A stretch of 64,000 nt of DNA from NCBI RefSeq assembly GCF_000247695.1, contig NW_004624783.1, positions 5,898,968 to 5,962,967 on the forward strand, given 5' to 3'. Source of the DNA: Heterocephalus glaber. Its lineage: Eukaryota > Chordata > Mammalia > Rodentia > Bathyergidae. The notes under the pieces were generated by a model. The model worked only from the letters and a program-made list of their open reading frames with translations, made no database searches and was not told the DNA's origin. The position numbers were made by a program, and so were the translations under genes. Within the stretch, counting starts at the first letter, position 1. Each line of letters begins with the position of its first letter. Below are positions 12,231 through 30,377 of the stretch, in pieces.

Positions 12231-13175
12231 ATACTTTTGGTAGCAAAAATCACATTAAAATAAAACTCCAAGATGAAAACTCCCTCATGTCCCTTAAAAA
12301 GGGGTGGAATCATTTTTGACCTTGGGTCTATTTTAGGTGGAAAAGACAAGAGAGTCAGTAGAGCTGGAGACATCTGAAAATCTGAGCTGGCCAATACAGA
12401 GGAAGCCCCATGTTCACCCAGTCCCCCAAAGGGATGGTCAGTTCACCCTCTTCCGCTTTCCCAGCAACTTCCATGGCAGTGACCCCCTGCACCATTTTCA
12501 TTCACATCCCAAGAAATACAGAAGAAGAAACAAAACGTAGACGTTTGCTTTAAAAAAAAAGTTGGGACACTGCATAGCCCACATATTGTGTTGTTAGCCA
12601 CTGTGGTACTGTCACAGGCTCAGGATCACCAAGCCAAGGGAAGGAACCCATGGAAGGGGTGGACAGGAGAATGGGAAGGAAGGGGGGGTGTACACCAAGA
12701 GGAGCAGAGGAGATGTACTGGGGATGCTTGGAAGGATGTGACAAATGAAAAGGGAACCACTTCAACCCCTAAAGGTAAAGCCTTCATAACACAATTAATA
12801 AAATGTCCTGAGCTTGACATATATTCTTTATCTTCAGTAAATGATTTCATTTCACCCAATTGTTTTCTGCCAATGTAATTCAGGAGTGGGGGGCCATATT
12901 TTGCTTTATAGTAATTTGTTTTATTTGGCAGCAACATCTATTTTGAACAGAGGTGGCCACTAGGATTATTATATTTCATACTCTCAGGTTATTGCTTTTA
13001 AAGATGACCAGATAGAACCAGTTGCTAGGCTATTGCACATGCTGAATTCCTTGCTGCCACTGGGGGCTGGGCATTCGATTTGCAGCTGTGGTTGCCGCCC
13101 GCTACTAAGATCTGAACAAATTGCCCCACTGGCCAGCTGAGCTCAGGATGGTCTAGCTAAAATAAATGCCACTTC

Positions 13176-13262
13176 GGGCCAGGGATTTAGCTCAGTGGTT
13201 GCACCGCCTGCCTCAAGCAGAAGGACCTGATCCCCGGTACCAAAAAAATAAAAAATAAAAAT
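13176..13262 (+). repeat. ID-type SINE with TSD just downstream of CPA1
   Basis: gggccagggatttagctcag head, tgatccccggtacc and an A/AAAT-rich tail. Flanked by AAAATAAATGCCACTT on both sides (about 13160-13174 and 13263-13278). It lies some 180 bp past the CPA1 poly(A) signal. Confidence 0.88.
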
Positions 13263-13458
13263 AAAATAAATGCCACTTGGATAGAACTTCACAGGAAAAG
13301 CTTCCAGGGAAGTTTAGGAGTGATCTAGCCCAGCCACCCACACATTTCCAGTGAGGCCTGTGGGAACTCAAACACTCCTGCCCCAGCATGAAAAGCTTGG
13401 ACACACCACAGTTGTTCCATACACAAGCCCCAAGATTCTGCTCTTTGTGCACTCAAAC

Positions 13459-13464
13459 TTTATT
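13459..13464 (-). terminator. CPA1 poly(A) signal AATAAA
   Basis: TTTATT on the + strand, i.e. AATAAA on the coding strand, 55 nt past the CPA1 stop. This gives a 3' UTR of about 75 nt, typical of highly expressed pancreatic zymogen genes. Confidence 0.75.
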
Positions 13465-13518
13465 GGGTTGGCTGGGTGGGGCTAGAGAGGAGGAAGAGGA
13501 AGGTGCCAAAGGACTGGC

Positions 13519-19463
<5,945 letters not shown>

Positions 19464-19520
19464 GCTGTAGCCGATCGGAAAGGCCAAACTGAGGCTGAGG
19501 CTGTGACTGAGGCCTAGGGC

Positions 19521-19530
19521 CTTTTAAACC
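19521..19530 (-). promoter_or_regulatory. CPA1 TATA-like box
   Basis: GGTTTAAAAG on the coding strand, about 60 nt upstream of the ATG; a start about 30 nt downstream would leave a short 5' UTR, as in other pancreatic enzyme genes. An E-box (CAGGTG on the coding strand, 19575-19580) lies 50 bp further upstream, but I cannot make out the accompanying TTTCCC box of a full PTF1 site. Confidence 0.5.
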
Positions 19531-20919
19531 CAGCATGGAGGTCTCCTGGCTGAGCCCGAATGTATTCTCCCTTGCACCTGGATCCGGTCCCATGGGGAGG
19601 GTGAGGTGGGAGTTGTAAGCTCTGTCGCTTTCTCACCATCCCTGATAACATGGCAGGGAACAGGGCAGCTGTAGAGAAAGATAAGCCAGGCCTGCCCCGG
19701 CCATGGTAGAAAGCAGGGCTGAGGCCTGACAGCTGGGTCTCAGCCTGCTGCCCACAGCTCCAGGCACCTGCAGCTGGACTGTGGTCCTGCTTGCTGCCTG
19801 GGCAGTAGAAAAGGGCCCAGAACTCCAAGAGGCCACACCAGCTGGTACCTTATGCAAGATGTCCCTCTCTCCCATGTTCTGAGCACCAGCCTTCTTATTT
19901 GTGGGGTAGAGCAAGCTGGTGCCCATTGGCCCCATCCAGCTCCTGTGGCCACTCAGCTCCTCCCTACCGTGGCTTTGTCTAGCCTACCTTGTACAGGGCA
20001 AATACTCCTCTAGGGTCCAGGCCATTGAAGGGGAGGGACTTCCAAAGGCCACAGGTGCCTTGTGGGAATCAGGCCATAGCAGCAGCAGCTAGGGCAGGAG
20101 CCAAGCTCTCGCCAGCCCCATCCTCCACCCCCACCACTGTAGGTCCCTGGGATCTAGGGTGCCTTTGGTGGGAACTGGAACCAGGTGTCAACTGAATGAA
20201 AGGGATGGTAGGAGCAAAGGCCAGACCCATTTGGAGACTGCACAGTGTACAACAGAAACAGGATCACACTGAGGGCAAGTCCCTCTGCTCTGGATGTGGA
20301 TCTCATTACAAAGACATGTAACCCAAATCTGCCCTAATCCACAGGATTCCTGGCACCACCTGGGTACTCTCTGCTCTGTGTCCAATGACAACCCAGATGG
20401 CCTTTTCTGGTTTCCATCTGTCTCCTTACAGCACCCCCTACCTGGCCTACCTTCATATGCCAAACACAGTGACTCCATAATATATGCCCACAGCTCTTTT
20501 TGAGCATAACTCTAGGAAGCCATCAAACCCAGAATCCACATTTGGCAGAAGTGATGTTTTCCCTCTGCACCCTGGCTGCCTGTGCTCCAGGCTGGGCAGG
20601 GCTCTCTGTCCCCAGCACTTTTGCTGCTGCCTCTTTATCCATATGCTTCTCCTAGCAAGCTTGGCCCTTTGTTCCTTCATCTTTCTGGCCCAGGCATTGA
20701 GCTCCACACTACCATGACACCCAGACAGACAGACATTCTTGAACTCGGGGAGCTCATGAGCTAGCACAAGGACAGAGGAACAAGCCAACCTGTTGGTTTT
20801 CCATCAGATCACCACAGACCTGACCTCAACACGGGCTTAGATGTGCAAAGGACTTGGAGCTGCTCTCCTCATTGCAGGAGACCCAGACAGCACACTTTCT
20901 GTGAAGTGGTATATGGCAG
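19531..20919. other. Upstream flank of CPA1, no gene seen
   Basis: GC-rich flank, where proximal regulatory elements of CPA1 would be expected. No coding match, RNA gene or repeat recognised. Confidence 0.4.
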
Positions 20920-20924
20920 TTAGG

Positions 20925-21243
20925 ATAGAATGTCAACTTGATTGGCTTTGGGATCCACCTGAGGGATGGATAAAGCACATGTCTGGGCGGTTCTGGATGG
21001 GTTATGGAGATATGACCTAGGGATCTGTGTCTGATCCCTTGTCCCGTCCTCTCTGATGCTGCACCCCTGTTTTGCTTCTGGCCATCATGAACTAAGCAAC
21101 TTTGTTCAACCATGGTGTTTCTGCTTCTGAACCAGGTAACCATGGACTGAATCCTCTGAACTATTACCAAATTAAACCTCTCCTTCTTTAAGTTGTGGGT
21201 GTCTGGTATCATGTCCCAGCAATGGGAAAGCTGACTAAAATAT
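20925..21243 (+). repeat. LTR-like remnant, probably MaLR-related
   Basis: The 3' part (ccaaattaaacctctccttc, tttaagttgtgggtgtctgg, agcaatgggaaagctgacta) has the layout of a MaLR/ERVL LTR end. The 5' boundary is unclear and no TSD was found. Confidence 0.4.
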
Positions 21244-24200
21244 GATATGATAATTGCCACTAGGGCTTCAGAGACACACCCTAGACACTAACAGTGGCTC
21301 TAAGGAAGGCTTTACCTTTCACCTGGTTCTTAATGGCAGGATTCTGTCAGGCAGGGAAGGAAAAGGCCACTTATACTACTAAATATCTGGACACAGAACT
21401 CACATTTATTTCTCCTCCATTGTTTCTGGAATCTCTAAATTTCCATAGGCCAAGAGCTATGTCCTACCCATTGCTCATACAGTACTTCGTCTCTCAATGC
21501 CTTGCAGGTCCTTGAAGTTTTCTCATCTGTTCCTCAGCAGGAATGAAAGTTTGGAAAGCCTCTCACCAGCTTGTGTTAGGAAAACAATATTTCTTTTCTC
21601 ATTTCCAGATATAAAGCTGCCTTACAATTTTGAATCTCACACACACTTGTTGGGAGATGTCAGCTAGTTCTTGGGCTATCTGTGAATTCCTTCCAGAAAA
21701 AACAAGTCCTTCAACAAAGAGGGAGGCCAGGGAAGGGCACAACTCATCAAGAGAGTCTTATTCTGCCTCCAGGCTCAATCAAAGATGTTCAAATGTCATT
21801 TAATGTATTTTCTGTGAAGTTGGAAAAGATAAATTCAATACTGCAAGCTGAAACTAGGGTAGGTGCTGGCCAGAAGTTGATGCACAGTAGTGAAAGAACT
21901 GGGATCTTGGGTGGAAGCTAAGCCTAATCCCCTGGGCCCCTTCAGAGTACCCCAGGAAGCTGAAATTTACCTCTTAGTAAAGATTAATTTCTGCAGTGTA
22001 GCCTGAGCAGGGGCCATGGTTCTGCCTGCCCATCCTATGGGACTGTTTCACATTGGTCCAAAGTAAAAGTGAACACAGGGGCCGTTAGGCTGAAAGCTAG
22101 GAACACAATGCCCATGACCCTGAACAGGAACCAAAGCACATTGCTGGTAAATTAGAGGCCTGGTAGAGCAGGCTGACTGCCCACAGCATGCCTCCCTATT
22201 TCTTCTTTATCATTTCCCTTTGGCAAGTATGTTCAAGGTTGTGTGTGATACTGTTGTACAAACTGTAAGAGGAATCTGGGAGGATTTGGGGAGCCAAGTG
22301 GTAGACAGTTCTCATTTTTCCTGCCTAGTGGTAACAGCACTTCCATTTTCCTTTAGGGGCCACCCCTTCCCTGCTCAGAGGCCACATGATTCAAGAGCCA
22401 ACAAATTCCATTTTTTCCTCAAACTTTTTCAAGTTGGTTTTCTGTTTCACATTACTGGAAAAAAAGTACACAGGTGATAAAGAGACATTCTTTAACTTCA
22501 GAGGAGAGCAAAGCAGGACAGGAAAGGCCTAAGTAGATTGCTACAAGCCCATCAGGTGACCCTGGGCAGGTCAGTTCACTTCCCAGGGCCTCAGTCTCCT
22601 GATCTACAAAATGGGGATCTTTCTGAAAGCTGTGATAACTTTGTGGTTCTAGACATTTGAGTTTTTACCCCAAAACAAATCAAACTGTGGATACAGGACT
22701 GGGAAGGGCAAAGACAGCCTTGGCACCTTTGTGCAAAAGTCAGAATCATGCTACCTAGTACCTGGGGCCACCCAGTACCTGGTATCCAGGGCAGTGCAGG
22801 CTGAGGTGGCCACATCTTGCTGAGACTGCAGTTGTTGTGGGGGCAGAGGTGGTTGCCAGGCTTAGGGGCATCATGGCAGGGGGATCAGGACATGAGTTTC
22901 AGTTGGTGGCCTCCTTCAGTTTTGCTTTTATTACTTAGTGCCCAGTACAGCCTATTGGCTTGTTTGCTTTGAGGTTGTAGAACTGTCTCTATAAGGTGGC
23001 TTTGTGGAGTTTGTCCTCAGAAGTAGAGGCAGAATTTCTGTCTGGAGGAAGAGCCACCTGAAAAGAGAAGCATTCTAGAATCCAAGGTCTTTAGGAAGTA
23101 GCAACCAGAGCCCACATCTCAGAAAGGAGGCCTGTGGCAGAGGGGAACAAATCAGGGACACATATTCATGAGGGCCGATGTGGAGTACTTTGGCTGAGCC
23201 TGAGAAAGGAGTGAGAGAAGGGAAATGGGCTGTCCCAGCAAGGTGGGAGCAGACAGAGGCATACTGGGGTCACCCCATGAAGAGATATGTACCACCAACT
23301 CCAACACCAGAGACAACCAGTGTTCCACTCAAGTTTTGCATTTTTTTATGTGTTTCCCTTCTGCATCCAGGTACAACTTTATGAAGTGTCCCTCCGGAGG
23401 GAGGTGGCTGGGGGCAGGATGGAGATCCACAGAGCTGGGTAGGACAGCAAGAGGCCAAATGCAGATCCCAGGGCAAGAGATTACCATCTGTAAGGATTGT
23501 CTCAGATACTCAGAGAAGTTTGGAAGGCCCAATGGGTTGGAGTTGTCCTTTGAAGCACCCACCTCCCCACTCAGAGAAGAATATTATTTACCCTCTAGGT
23601 TTGAGATGGAGCAGGCCTGTCCCATTTAGGCAGGCTAGCCAGGGACAAGCCAGGAGGAGGCTAACAGTGTGGCCACTGTGTTTGGGGACAGTTGACAGAT
23701 CCAGGACGGCAGCCCAGGAAATGGATTTCCTGGCAGTATCCAGGCCTGGCTCTCAAACATCAACAAATGACAGAAACAAATATTTGGAGAGGTGTGGGTG
23801 ATGTCCTGAAGGACAAATCCAGGTGGCTGCTGGACCTTCAAGGTTCTTAGACGCTTGGTATTTGGGAAGATCCTTGGAAATGATAACATGCCCCATAGAT
23901 CCATCCCATGGGGTGGCACCTGGTGGCCTCTTGCTTTCTCCTGACACAGCATATCAGTCCAGCCTGTCCAGCTCCAAAGCATATAGAGGCCCCATGCGCC
24001 CTGGATCCTCTGATGGCCTGCTCCAGACTGGGCCTTCTTGTTTTTCTGAAGGAAACCTTGAAGTTTTAATATAACTTTTTAGTCAAAGCCATTTTCTTTC
24101 TCTCATTCTTCCTTTCTCTCATTGGAGTGGTCAGAGGGGAGACAGAGGAGGCTGGGAGAAGGGGCCAGCACCCCACCAGACTTCTGGATGGCTGCCTTTA

Positions 24201-25060
24201 GCTGTAACCCTGGGCCTCACTCAGCTGCCTCACGCAGGATGCTCACATTCCACACTGCCTGGCTGGCTTGTTTTCTTAAGAAAGCAGTAACTGCAGTGCA
24301 TTCACTGTGGTTCTTTATGGCTTTCCATATGTGTAATCGCTCTTTCTCTCCTCAGTTTTTCCAACTTTTTTTTCTTTTAAATAAATGCTCATAAATTTCA
24401 CTGGTGAAAACGATGAAAAAACATACCTAAAAAGAGCAGTTTGTTGGAAAGAAAGTGAGGGGGAGGGGATATGAAGCAGAATGCCGAAAAAACCCCTCTG
24501 CATTATGTACTTAATAGGAAAAAAAACCATTTCAAGTTTTAGGAGAAAGAGAAGATTCCTCTGTCATTTCTCAAACACTTGCCTAAGGCTTGACTGAGCT
24601 GGGGTTTGGTGTACTTGAAACCCAGCTATCCTCTCCTGCATCTCGCTGAGGAGACGTAGTAGAGGCCCCTCAGGCTGGGGGGCAGCAGCCAGCTGGCACT
24701 AGCTATGACCTCTGGCTTTCTCGATCTCTCAGCTGGTAGGAACATGGGCTTTGTGTAAGTCTCAGGATCCAGAAGCCCCAGGGGATTGGTCTCAAACATC
24801 TGGAAAGTTCTATGGCCTATGATTAAAGCAGAAACTGGTTCTGAGGCCCTTTTGGATCATGGTTCCCTGACCTTTAGAGAAGCAGCTGTCGACTCTGTTG
24901 GCTGCCTTCCCAATTCCATTCTTCCCTCCCTCCTTATCCACACAAGTCCACTTCTACCTGAGACAGCAATGTGCCCCAGAGTTTCTGTAGAGCAATTCCC
25001 CAGCTTCTCTTGCAACTGTGTGTGTGTGCATGACACAGTTCCAACCAATAAAATATAAAT
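21244..25060. other. Intergenic DNA between CPA1 and CPA5, no gene seen
   Basis: No coding exon recognised. A MIR-like fragment is likely at 22540-22640 (cctgggcaggtcagttcact ... ctgatctacaaaatggggat, + strand). The ORFs present are short, overlapping and unlike known proteins. Confidence 0.45.
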
Positions 25061-25066
25061 TTAAGC

Positions 25067-25244
25067 TAAACACAGTGGTGCACGCCTGTCATCCCACTAT
25101 TCTGGGAGGCTGAGGCAGGAGGATCACCAGTTCAAGCCCAATCTGGGCAACTTAATGACTTAGCAAGACCTTGTTTCAAAATTTGAAAATTTAAGGGCTG
25201 AAGATGCAGTGAAAAGTCCTGGGTACAATCTACAGTACAGGCAA

Positions 25245-25246
<2 letters not shown>
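25067..25246 (+). repeat. B1-ID dimeric SINE
   Basis: Left part B1 (acagtggtgcacgcctgtca, tgggaggctgaggcaggagg, tgggcaacttaatgacttag). It is followed by an ID-like arm (agggctgaagatgcagtgaa, gtcctgggtacaatctacag). B1-ID fusions are known in some non-muroid rodents. The tail runs into a (GATA)n microsatellite. Confidence 0.65.

Positions 25247-25287
<41 letters not shown>
25247..25287. repeat. (GATA)n microsatellite
   Basis: About ten uninterrupted GATA units at the 3' end of the preceding SINE, a common birthplace for microsatellites. Confidence 0.95.
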
Positions 25288-25288
<1 letters not shown>

Positions 25289-26276
25289 AGTCTATAGACT
25301 AGGCAACTCAACTGGCTCATGTTTTTGTCTCTTGCTCTTCTTAACTGCCTGGAATTCAATCATAAAATGGAAGAGGAGCAGCTGTTTTGCAACTAGAGGG
25401 TCCAAATAATCATGTGTTACATAACAACCACTAACGAAGGTAGTCCCACAAGAAAATAATAGATCTGAAAACTTCCAATCACTTAGTGACCCTGTAGACA
25501 CCATAAAGTCATTGTAGTACAACACATTATTCACATTTGTGGTGGTGCTAGTGTAAACAAACCTACTGCACTGCTAGTTGTATAAAAGTATAGTACAGGC
25601 AATTATGTATGGTGTGTAGTACTTGATAATGATAGTAAATGACTATGTTACTGATTTCTGTGTTTACTACACTATACTTTTCATTGCTGTTTTAGAACGC
25701 ACTACTTCTACTTATAAAAAAAAGACGTTTACTGTGAACATTGTGCTGTGTTATGTCGGAAGTGGCCTCACACGCCTGTGTTCACAGTCTCTCTGGATTG
25801 CATCATTTTCTCTGCTCCATAGCCATGTGCCCTTTGGCTCCCATCCTCGCTCAGCCAGCAGGAGTCCTACCTCACAGACTGAGTGAAGGCAATGTGATGA
25901 GCCCCATCGCATACCTGGAGACACCTCAGTCACAGTCAGTGCTAGGGAAGAGCTGTGTTCGCAGACAATAGGGAGCCGTCAGAGCCAAATACCCCTGCCT
26001 CGGGCCAGTGATTCTCCAGGCTGGCATGAGAATCAGCTACCCTCAATCCCACCAATGATTCTGGATCCTTGCAGGGATGGAATCCCCAAACCATCCTGTA
26101 AACAAGTCTCCATGGATGACCCTGTAAACAAGCCATCCGCTGCTGCAGATGGCTCACGATCCACGCTTAGCCAGGTGGTGACATAGTGGTTTTGGTGTTG
26201 AACAAACCCAGTCAAAAATCTCCCTCAATTTCTACCTATGTGGCTTTGTATGGCTCTTGAAATGTCTTAAGATCCT

Positions 26277-26435
26277 AAATAGGGAAGGGTGGAGGGGGAG
26301 AAGGGCGCACAGATAATGGGGAAAAAATAAGAACCAAGATACATCATGTACTGGTACAAGCACCCAATGATAAATGTAAATGTATTGTATACCTAAAATG
26401 TACCAAAATAAAAGAACTTAAGCAAAAAAAAAAAA
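26277..26435 (+). repeat. 5'-truncated L1 3' end with TSD
   Basis: Holds the L1 3' UTR signature shared with 56242-56397: ggggaaaaaataagaacca, then a block with aatgtattgtatacctaaaa, and a poly(A) tail. Flanked by AAGATCCT (about 26269-26276 and 26436-26443). Confidence 0.75.
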
Positions 26436-27183
26436 AAGATCCTGCTTTCTTTATCTGAAAAATAATATCAGTAATACCCCGCCATGAGAGTGAATTAAAA
26501 ATGTTTGTGTAGAGGACATAAAAGTTATAATCAGACTCCAGTGTGCAAAGGTACAGCTCCCTTTATTTATCCATAGCTTATATTAATAGCCCATGACCTT
26601 GAATTTCCACTAACAGCAGAAAAAGTTCAGACTGGAAATTCTAGCACAACTCATTCAGAAGATTTCCAGCTTAAAAAAAAAAAAAGAGTCTTTTGTGGGA
26701 AATGTTAACCAGAATGGGAATTCTTCTGCAGATGATCCAGGTTCTTCAGGGCTTCCACAAGCGCAGCTGGTCCTAGGCATTCACATGCCCAGAGGATGTC
26801 CACAGTGCCACCTCAGTGCTGGCTGCATGGCCCCGGGACTTGGCCTTCTTGCCTCCACTCGAGGCCTCCTCATCTGCCAAGCCCCTTGTATCTTTGCTCA
26901 GTGCTCTCCACAGCTGCACCACGTGCTGTGCCCGGCCATATGCCTGCCTCAAACATCTGTTGAGCATCTTTCCTCAGCCATTTAATCCGCTGTGTAGATA
27001 CCATAGTGGATATACTCCTTCCCTGGGGCTTGATCATCTCAGACCACTTTCTTCCACCAACTGGCCCAATAGCTTCTCTCTTTATAGGCCGAATGGAAAG
27101 GGGGCCTCTTCTTGCCTCGTTCTGCTTTCTTCCCTGTCTCTCTGTGTCCTCCTAGCATTTGTAATGGGCATGCACAATCCTTT

Positions 27184-27211
27184 CACACACTCACACACAC
27201 ACACACACACA
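27184..27211. repeat. (CA)n microsatellite
   Basis: CA repeat with one interruption (tcacacac ... cacaca). Confidence 0.95.
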
Positions 27212-27442
27212 GTCTGACTCTTCTAAACCAAAGCCTTTCTCTTGAGACTAGTGTTTATTGTTTCCATCTCAGACTCACATAAACCCACTCAGCTCTTCCA
27301 TTGATGTCTTGCTTCTAGAAGGTGTCTGGCTCCCCTGAGGACACAGCAGGCAGACCCACCATCCCTGCTCCCCCATGCTGGGGAAAGCTGGGGCAGGGAG
27401 AAGGCACCTCATCAGGATCTCAGAATAACACCCCTTTAACTC

Positions 27443-28381
27443 CTTTTCATTTGTTTGATTAATTTTATTGGTACCCTTTAGATTTGCATAATGATAGTAT
27501 TCATCATAGGGAATTTGTACCTGTACATGATATATCTTGACTCTTCTTTTTTCCTCAATCCCTTCCCCTCCCTTCAATCCCTCTTCCCCTCCTTATTCAC
27601 AAAAGCTTTTTTTCCATCCATTCTTTTTCTTCTTTTCCTTCCCTTTTCTTTCTCCCCTCCCTTTTCCCATGTTCCCCTTCCCATATGAACATTTTCTTCC
27701 TATTTCCCAATATCTACTATACATTTTAGTCCTCATTTATCCTTTCAGTTTCTCACACCAGAGAAACAATTGATATTTAAACATGAGTGTCTGATTTATT
27801 TCACTTAAGAGTAGGGTCTCAAGGTGCATCCATTTAGCTATAAATGTCTCAAACTTCTCCTTCTTTATGGCAGGGTAGTACTCCATTGTATAAAAAAATC
27901 ACATCTTCTTTATCCATTCATCTATTGATGGGCATTTGGGCTGTTTCCAAGATTTAGCTATTACAAACTGTGCTGCTATAAACACAGATGTGCATGTATC
28001 ATTCTGATATGATGCTTTTAACTCTTTCAGGAAAATACCAAAAAGGGGCATAGCTGGGTCAAATGGGACCTCTAGTTTTAGTTTCTTGAGGAAGCGCCAC
28101 ACTGAATCCCACAGTGGTTCCACCAGTCTACACTCCCACCAACAGTGGAGGAGGGTTCCTTTTTTCCCACAGCCCTGTCAATATTTCTTATTGGTTGATC
28201 TCTTGATGATAGCCATTCTTTCTAGAGTGAGACGGAATCTAAGTATTGTTTTAATTTGCATCTCTCGAATGACCAGTGATGTTGAACATTTTTTTATATA
28301 TTTATTTCCGGTTTGTACTTCATCTGGGAAGTCTCTATTCATTTTAGATGCCCATCTTTGGATTGGGTCTTTAAATTTGAG

Positions 28382-28423
<42 letters not shown>

Positions 28424-28498
28424 ATATTCTAGGAACAGCTGGCAAAAATTTTTCCCACTGTGTTTTCTTTTCACTCTGTTGGTGGTTGCTTTTGCTAG
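27443..28498 (-). mobile_element. 5'-truncated L1 with 14-bp TSD
   Basis: Full insertion unit on the minus strand, flanked by the perfect direct repeat CACCCCTTTAACTC (27429-27442 and 28499-28512). The 3' UTR occupies 27443 to about 27890. The C-terminal part of ORF2 reads on the minus strand from 28123 down (VWRFLKKLKLEVPFDPAMPL, then CTSVFIAAQFVIAKSWKQ and CPSIDEWIKKM), the standard L1 ORF2 end. Upstream ORF2 sequence to 28498 is out of frame. A (TG)n of about 19 units at 28384-28421 has expanded inside it. Dead on arrival: no ORF1, endonuclease or reverse transcriptase core. Confidence 0.9.
28384..28421. repeat. (TG)n microsatellite inside L1
   Basis: About 19 perfect TG units within ORF2-derived L1 sequence. 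Confidence 0.95.
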
Positions 28499-29029
28499 CA
28501 CCCCTTTAACTCTCAAAGAGAGCATGCCTGTTTACCTATGGCCTGGCCTGGAGTGGGTGCTAGGTGGTCACAAACCAGTGACTTGGTCATATTCAGTTCT
28601 TGGATTAGTGGGGTCCTCTGAGTGGACACCTCGAAATGTGCCCCTGGCACCTCTCCAGCATGGGAAATGAGGCAAGTGGAGGTAGGGGCTGTTTGGACTC
28701 ACTCCAGAAATGCCCCTACCAGGGGTCTCCCTCTTTAGATCAAACACTGTCCCCTGCAGGGTCATGTTAAATGTCAGTACTGCTGGGACAGTGTGTGTTT
28801 TAGTAGCTCCCCAGGGGTGAGATATCTATTCTGGCCCTAAAGACTCTGAAAATGGCAAGGCCTACAGGCCCCTCATTTTGCTGAAGGTAGATAAAGGGGG
28901 AGTGGAGAGGGTCCCCAGCATGTCAAGCTGCCTCTGGGGATGCAGAGAAACCCTCTGTCCTCTCTTCAATGCTGAGCCCACAAGGGTTGCAGCCAACACC
29001 AGAGGTAGCGGAGCCTGTTAAAACCTGCA

Positions 29030-29035
29030 TTTATT
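29030..29035 (-). terminator. CPA5 poly(A) signal AATAAA
   Basis: TTTATT on the + strand, about 114 nt past the CPA5 stop codon. The signal has survived although the coding region is broken. Confidence 0.6.
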
Positions 29036-29483
29036 TCCCCGGGGTCTGGGCAAGGGTGTGGGGAGAGCATGTATAACCTGGGTTTTAGGAGGAGCCCCAG
29101 GCCTTGAGAAGGAGGCAGGTTTCACCTGCTCTGCCCTCAGTAGTGTTGCTAGTAGGGGTGATTCAGGGTGTGCTCCATTATGGTCCGCATTGCTACCCAC
29201 GTCTCCTGGGCCATGGGGATGATCTGTGCAGCTGGCAGCAGGAAGCCATAGCACCCTGTGTCCCGGAGCTCAAAGGTAAAGGCATACTTGATGCCACTGT
29301 CATAGGCCCAGTCCACAGTGACTCCGCTGGCCACATCTAGAAACAAAAGAGCCCCCAAAATTCCCCCAAAGGAAGGAAAGGATGGGGTCACATGGGTACA
29401 GAGGCATCACATGTGGAAAGTGGGCCTTGGGAGCCAAACCTCCACCCAGCCCAGACCACATCACACTTCTTGGCCCAGGTTTC

Positions 29484-29630
29484 NNNNNNNNNNNNNNNNN
29501 NNNNNNNNNNNNNNNNNNNNNNNNNNNNNNNNNNNNNNNNNNNNNNNNNNNNNNNNNNNNNNNNNNNNNNNNNNNNNNNNNNNNNNNNNNNNNNNNNNNN
29601 NNNNNNNNNNNNNNNNNNNNNNNNNNNNNN
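29484..29630. other. Assembly gap (147 N) in CPA5 intron 10
   Basis: Run of N between exons 10 and 11 of CPA5. ORFs drawn across it are meaningless. It lies outside all called exons. Confidence 0.99.
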
Positions 29631-29775
29631 AGGTGCCTGGGTGCCACCATCCACCCTGTTCTCCAGATGTGACAGGCAGATTTGGCCCAGCCGGGCCACC
29701 AATAAGCTCAGACCGCACCTGCCTGACCCCAGGTAGATGTGGCACCTGCAGCAGTAGCCAGGGAGGCTCACTCAC

Positions 29776-29859
29776 AGAGTGAGTGCTGATGCTGCCAAAA
29801 ATGTACTTGCTCCTGTGCACCTTGTACAGAGCTTTCACTGCATCCTTGGCAAGACTGTA
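29776..29859 (-). pseudogene. CPA5: CPA5 exon 10 with 1-nt deletion at the Tyr248 codon
   Basis: 84 nt from acceptor to the GTGAGT donor, against 85 nt in CPA1 (15278-15362). It reads YSLAKDAVKALYKVHRSK then YIFGSISTHS, where relatives continue to a split Tyr codon (T at the exon end, AT at the start of exon 11). Losing one base shifts exon 11 out of frame and destroys Tyr248, the substrate-clamping tyrosine. Confidence 0.8.
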
Positions 29860-30377
29860 CTGCAAGACAACAGCAGAGAAGGAGTGGCTGGGGCTCAAAA
29901 TAGTTTCCATACTCCCTGCACCCTCAGCAACTGGTGAGAAGTAGAAACTTAGTCCCAGAAGTTGATGATGCAGACAACTCTTCTGAGAAGGGAAAACAAC
30001 ACCTCCAGCCTTGAACTTGATCTCAGAGAAAAACAAGCTTCCGGTCCTTCCTAGTATGGGATCTAGTGGTCAGACCTTCATTTTGAGGAGTTTGAGCCTG
30101 AACCCTCTGGAAATGTGTCAGATACAGATTTTCATAGGAAGAGGTCTCCTCCCCAAGCTCTAAGCAGCCTGTCTTACCAGTTCCTTTTGATTTGAAATAG
30201 GTTCCACAGAGTGGCCATATGGATACATGAGCATCTGAGAGTAGCTGTGGATGGAGATCAGAGCCTTGAAGTTCCCATGGCCTGTGACGAAGTCCACAAT
30301 GGTGGCCACCTCTGGCTCTGACTGAGGCAAGAGCCTGTGGTAAGTCTCTGAGCAAGAGCTGCTGTTGGAACCATTTC

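Noticed and set aside
12588..12937. ORFs of about 100 codons on both strands
   Set aside because: They overlap each other on opposite strands and encode low-complexity, unrelated peptides.
19545..19640. PTF1 pancreatic enhancer motif upstream of CPA1
   Set aside because: An E-box CAGGTG is present, but I cannot find the TTTCCC half at the right spacing and orientation.
25247..25287. Regular GATA repeats as a CRISPR-like array
   Set aside because: Plain microsatellite at a SINE tail in a vertebrate genome; no spacers.
25340..25760. Possible old DNA transposon (tgtgttacataacaaccact...)
   Set aside because: The pattern is suggestive, but I could not define ends or a family.
28086..28670. 194-codon + strand ORF
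   Set aside because: It is the antisense of L1 ORF2 sequence including an expanded (TG)n.
29388..30036. Long ORFs across 29484-29630
   Set aside because: They run through N bases and are artefacts of the gap; only the true CPA5 exons 10 and 11 on the minus strand are supported.
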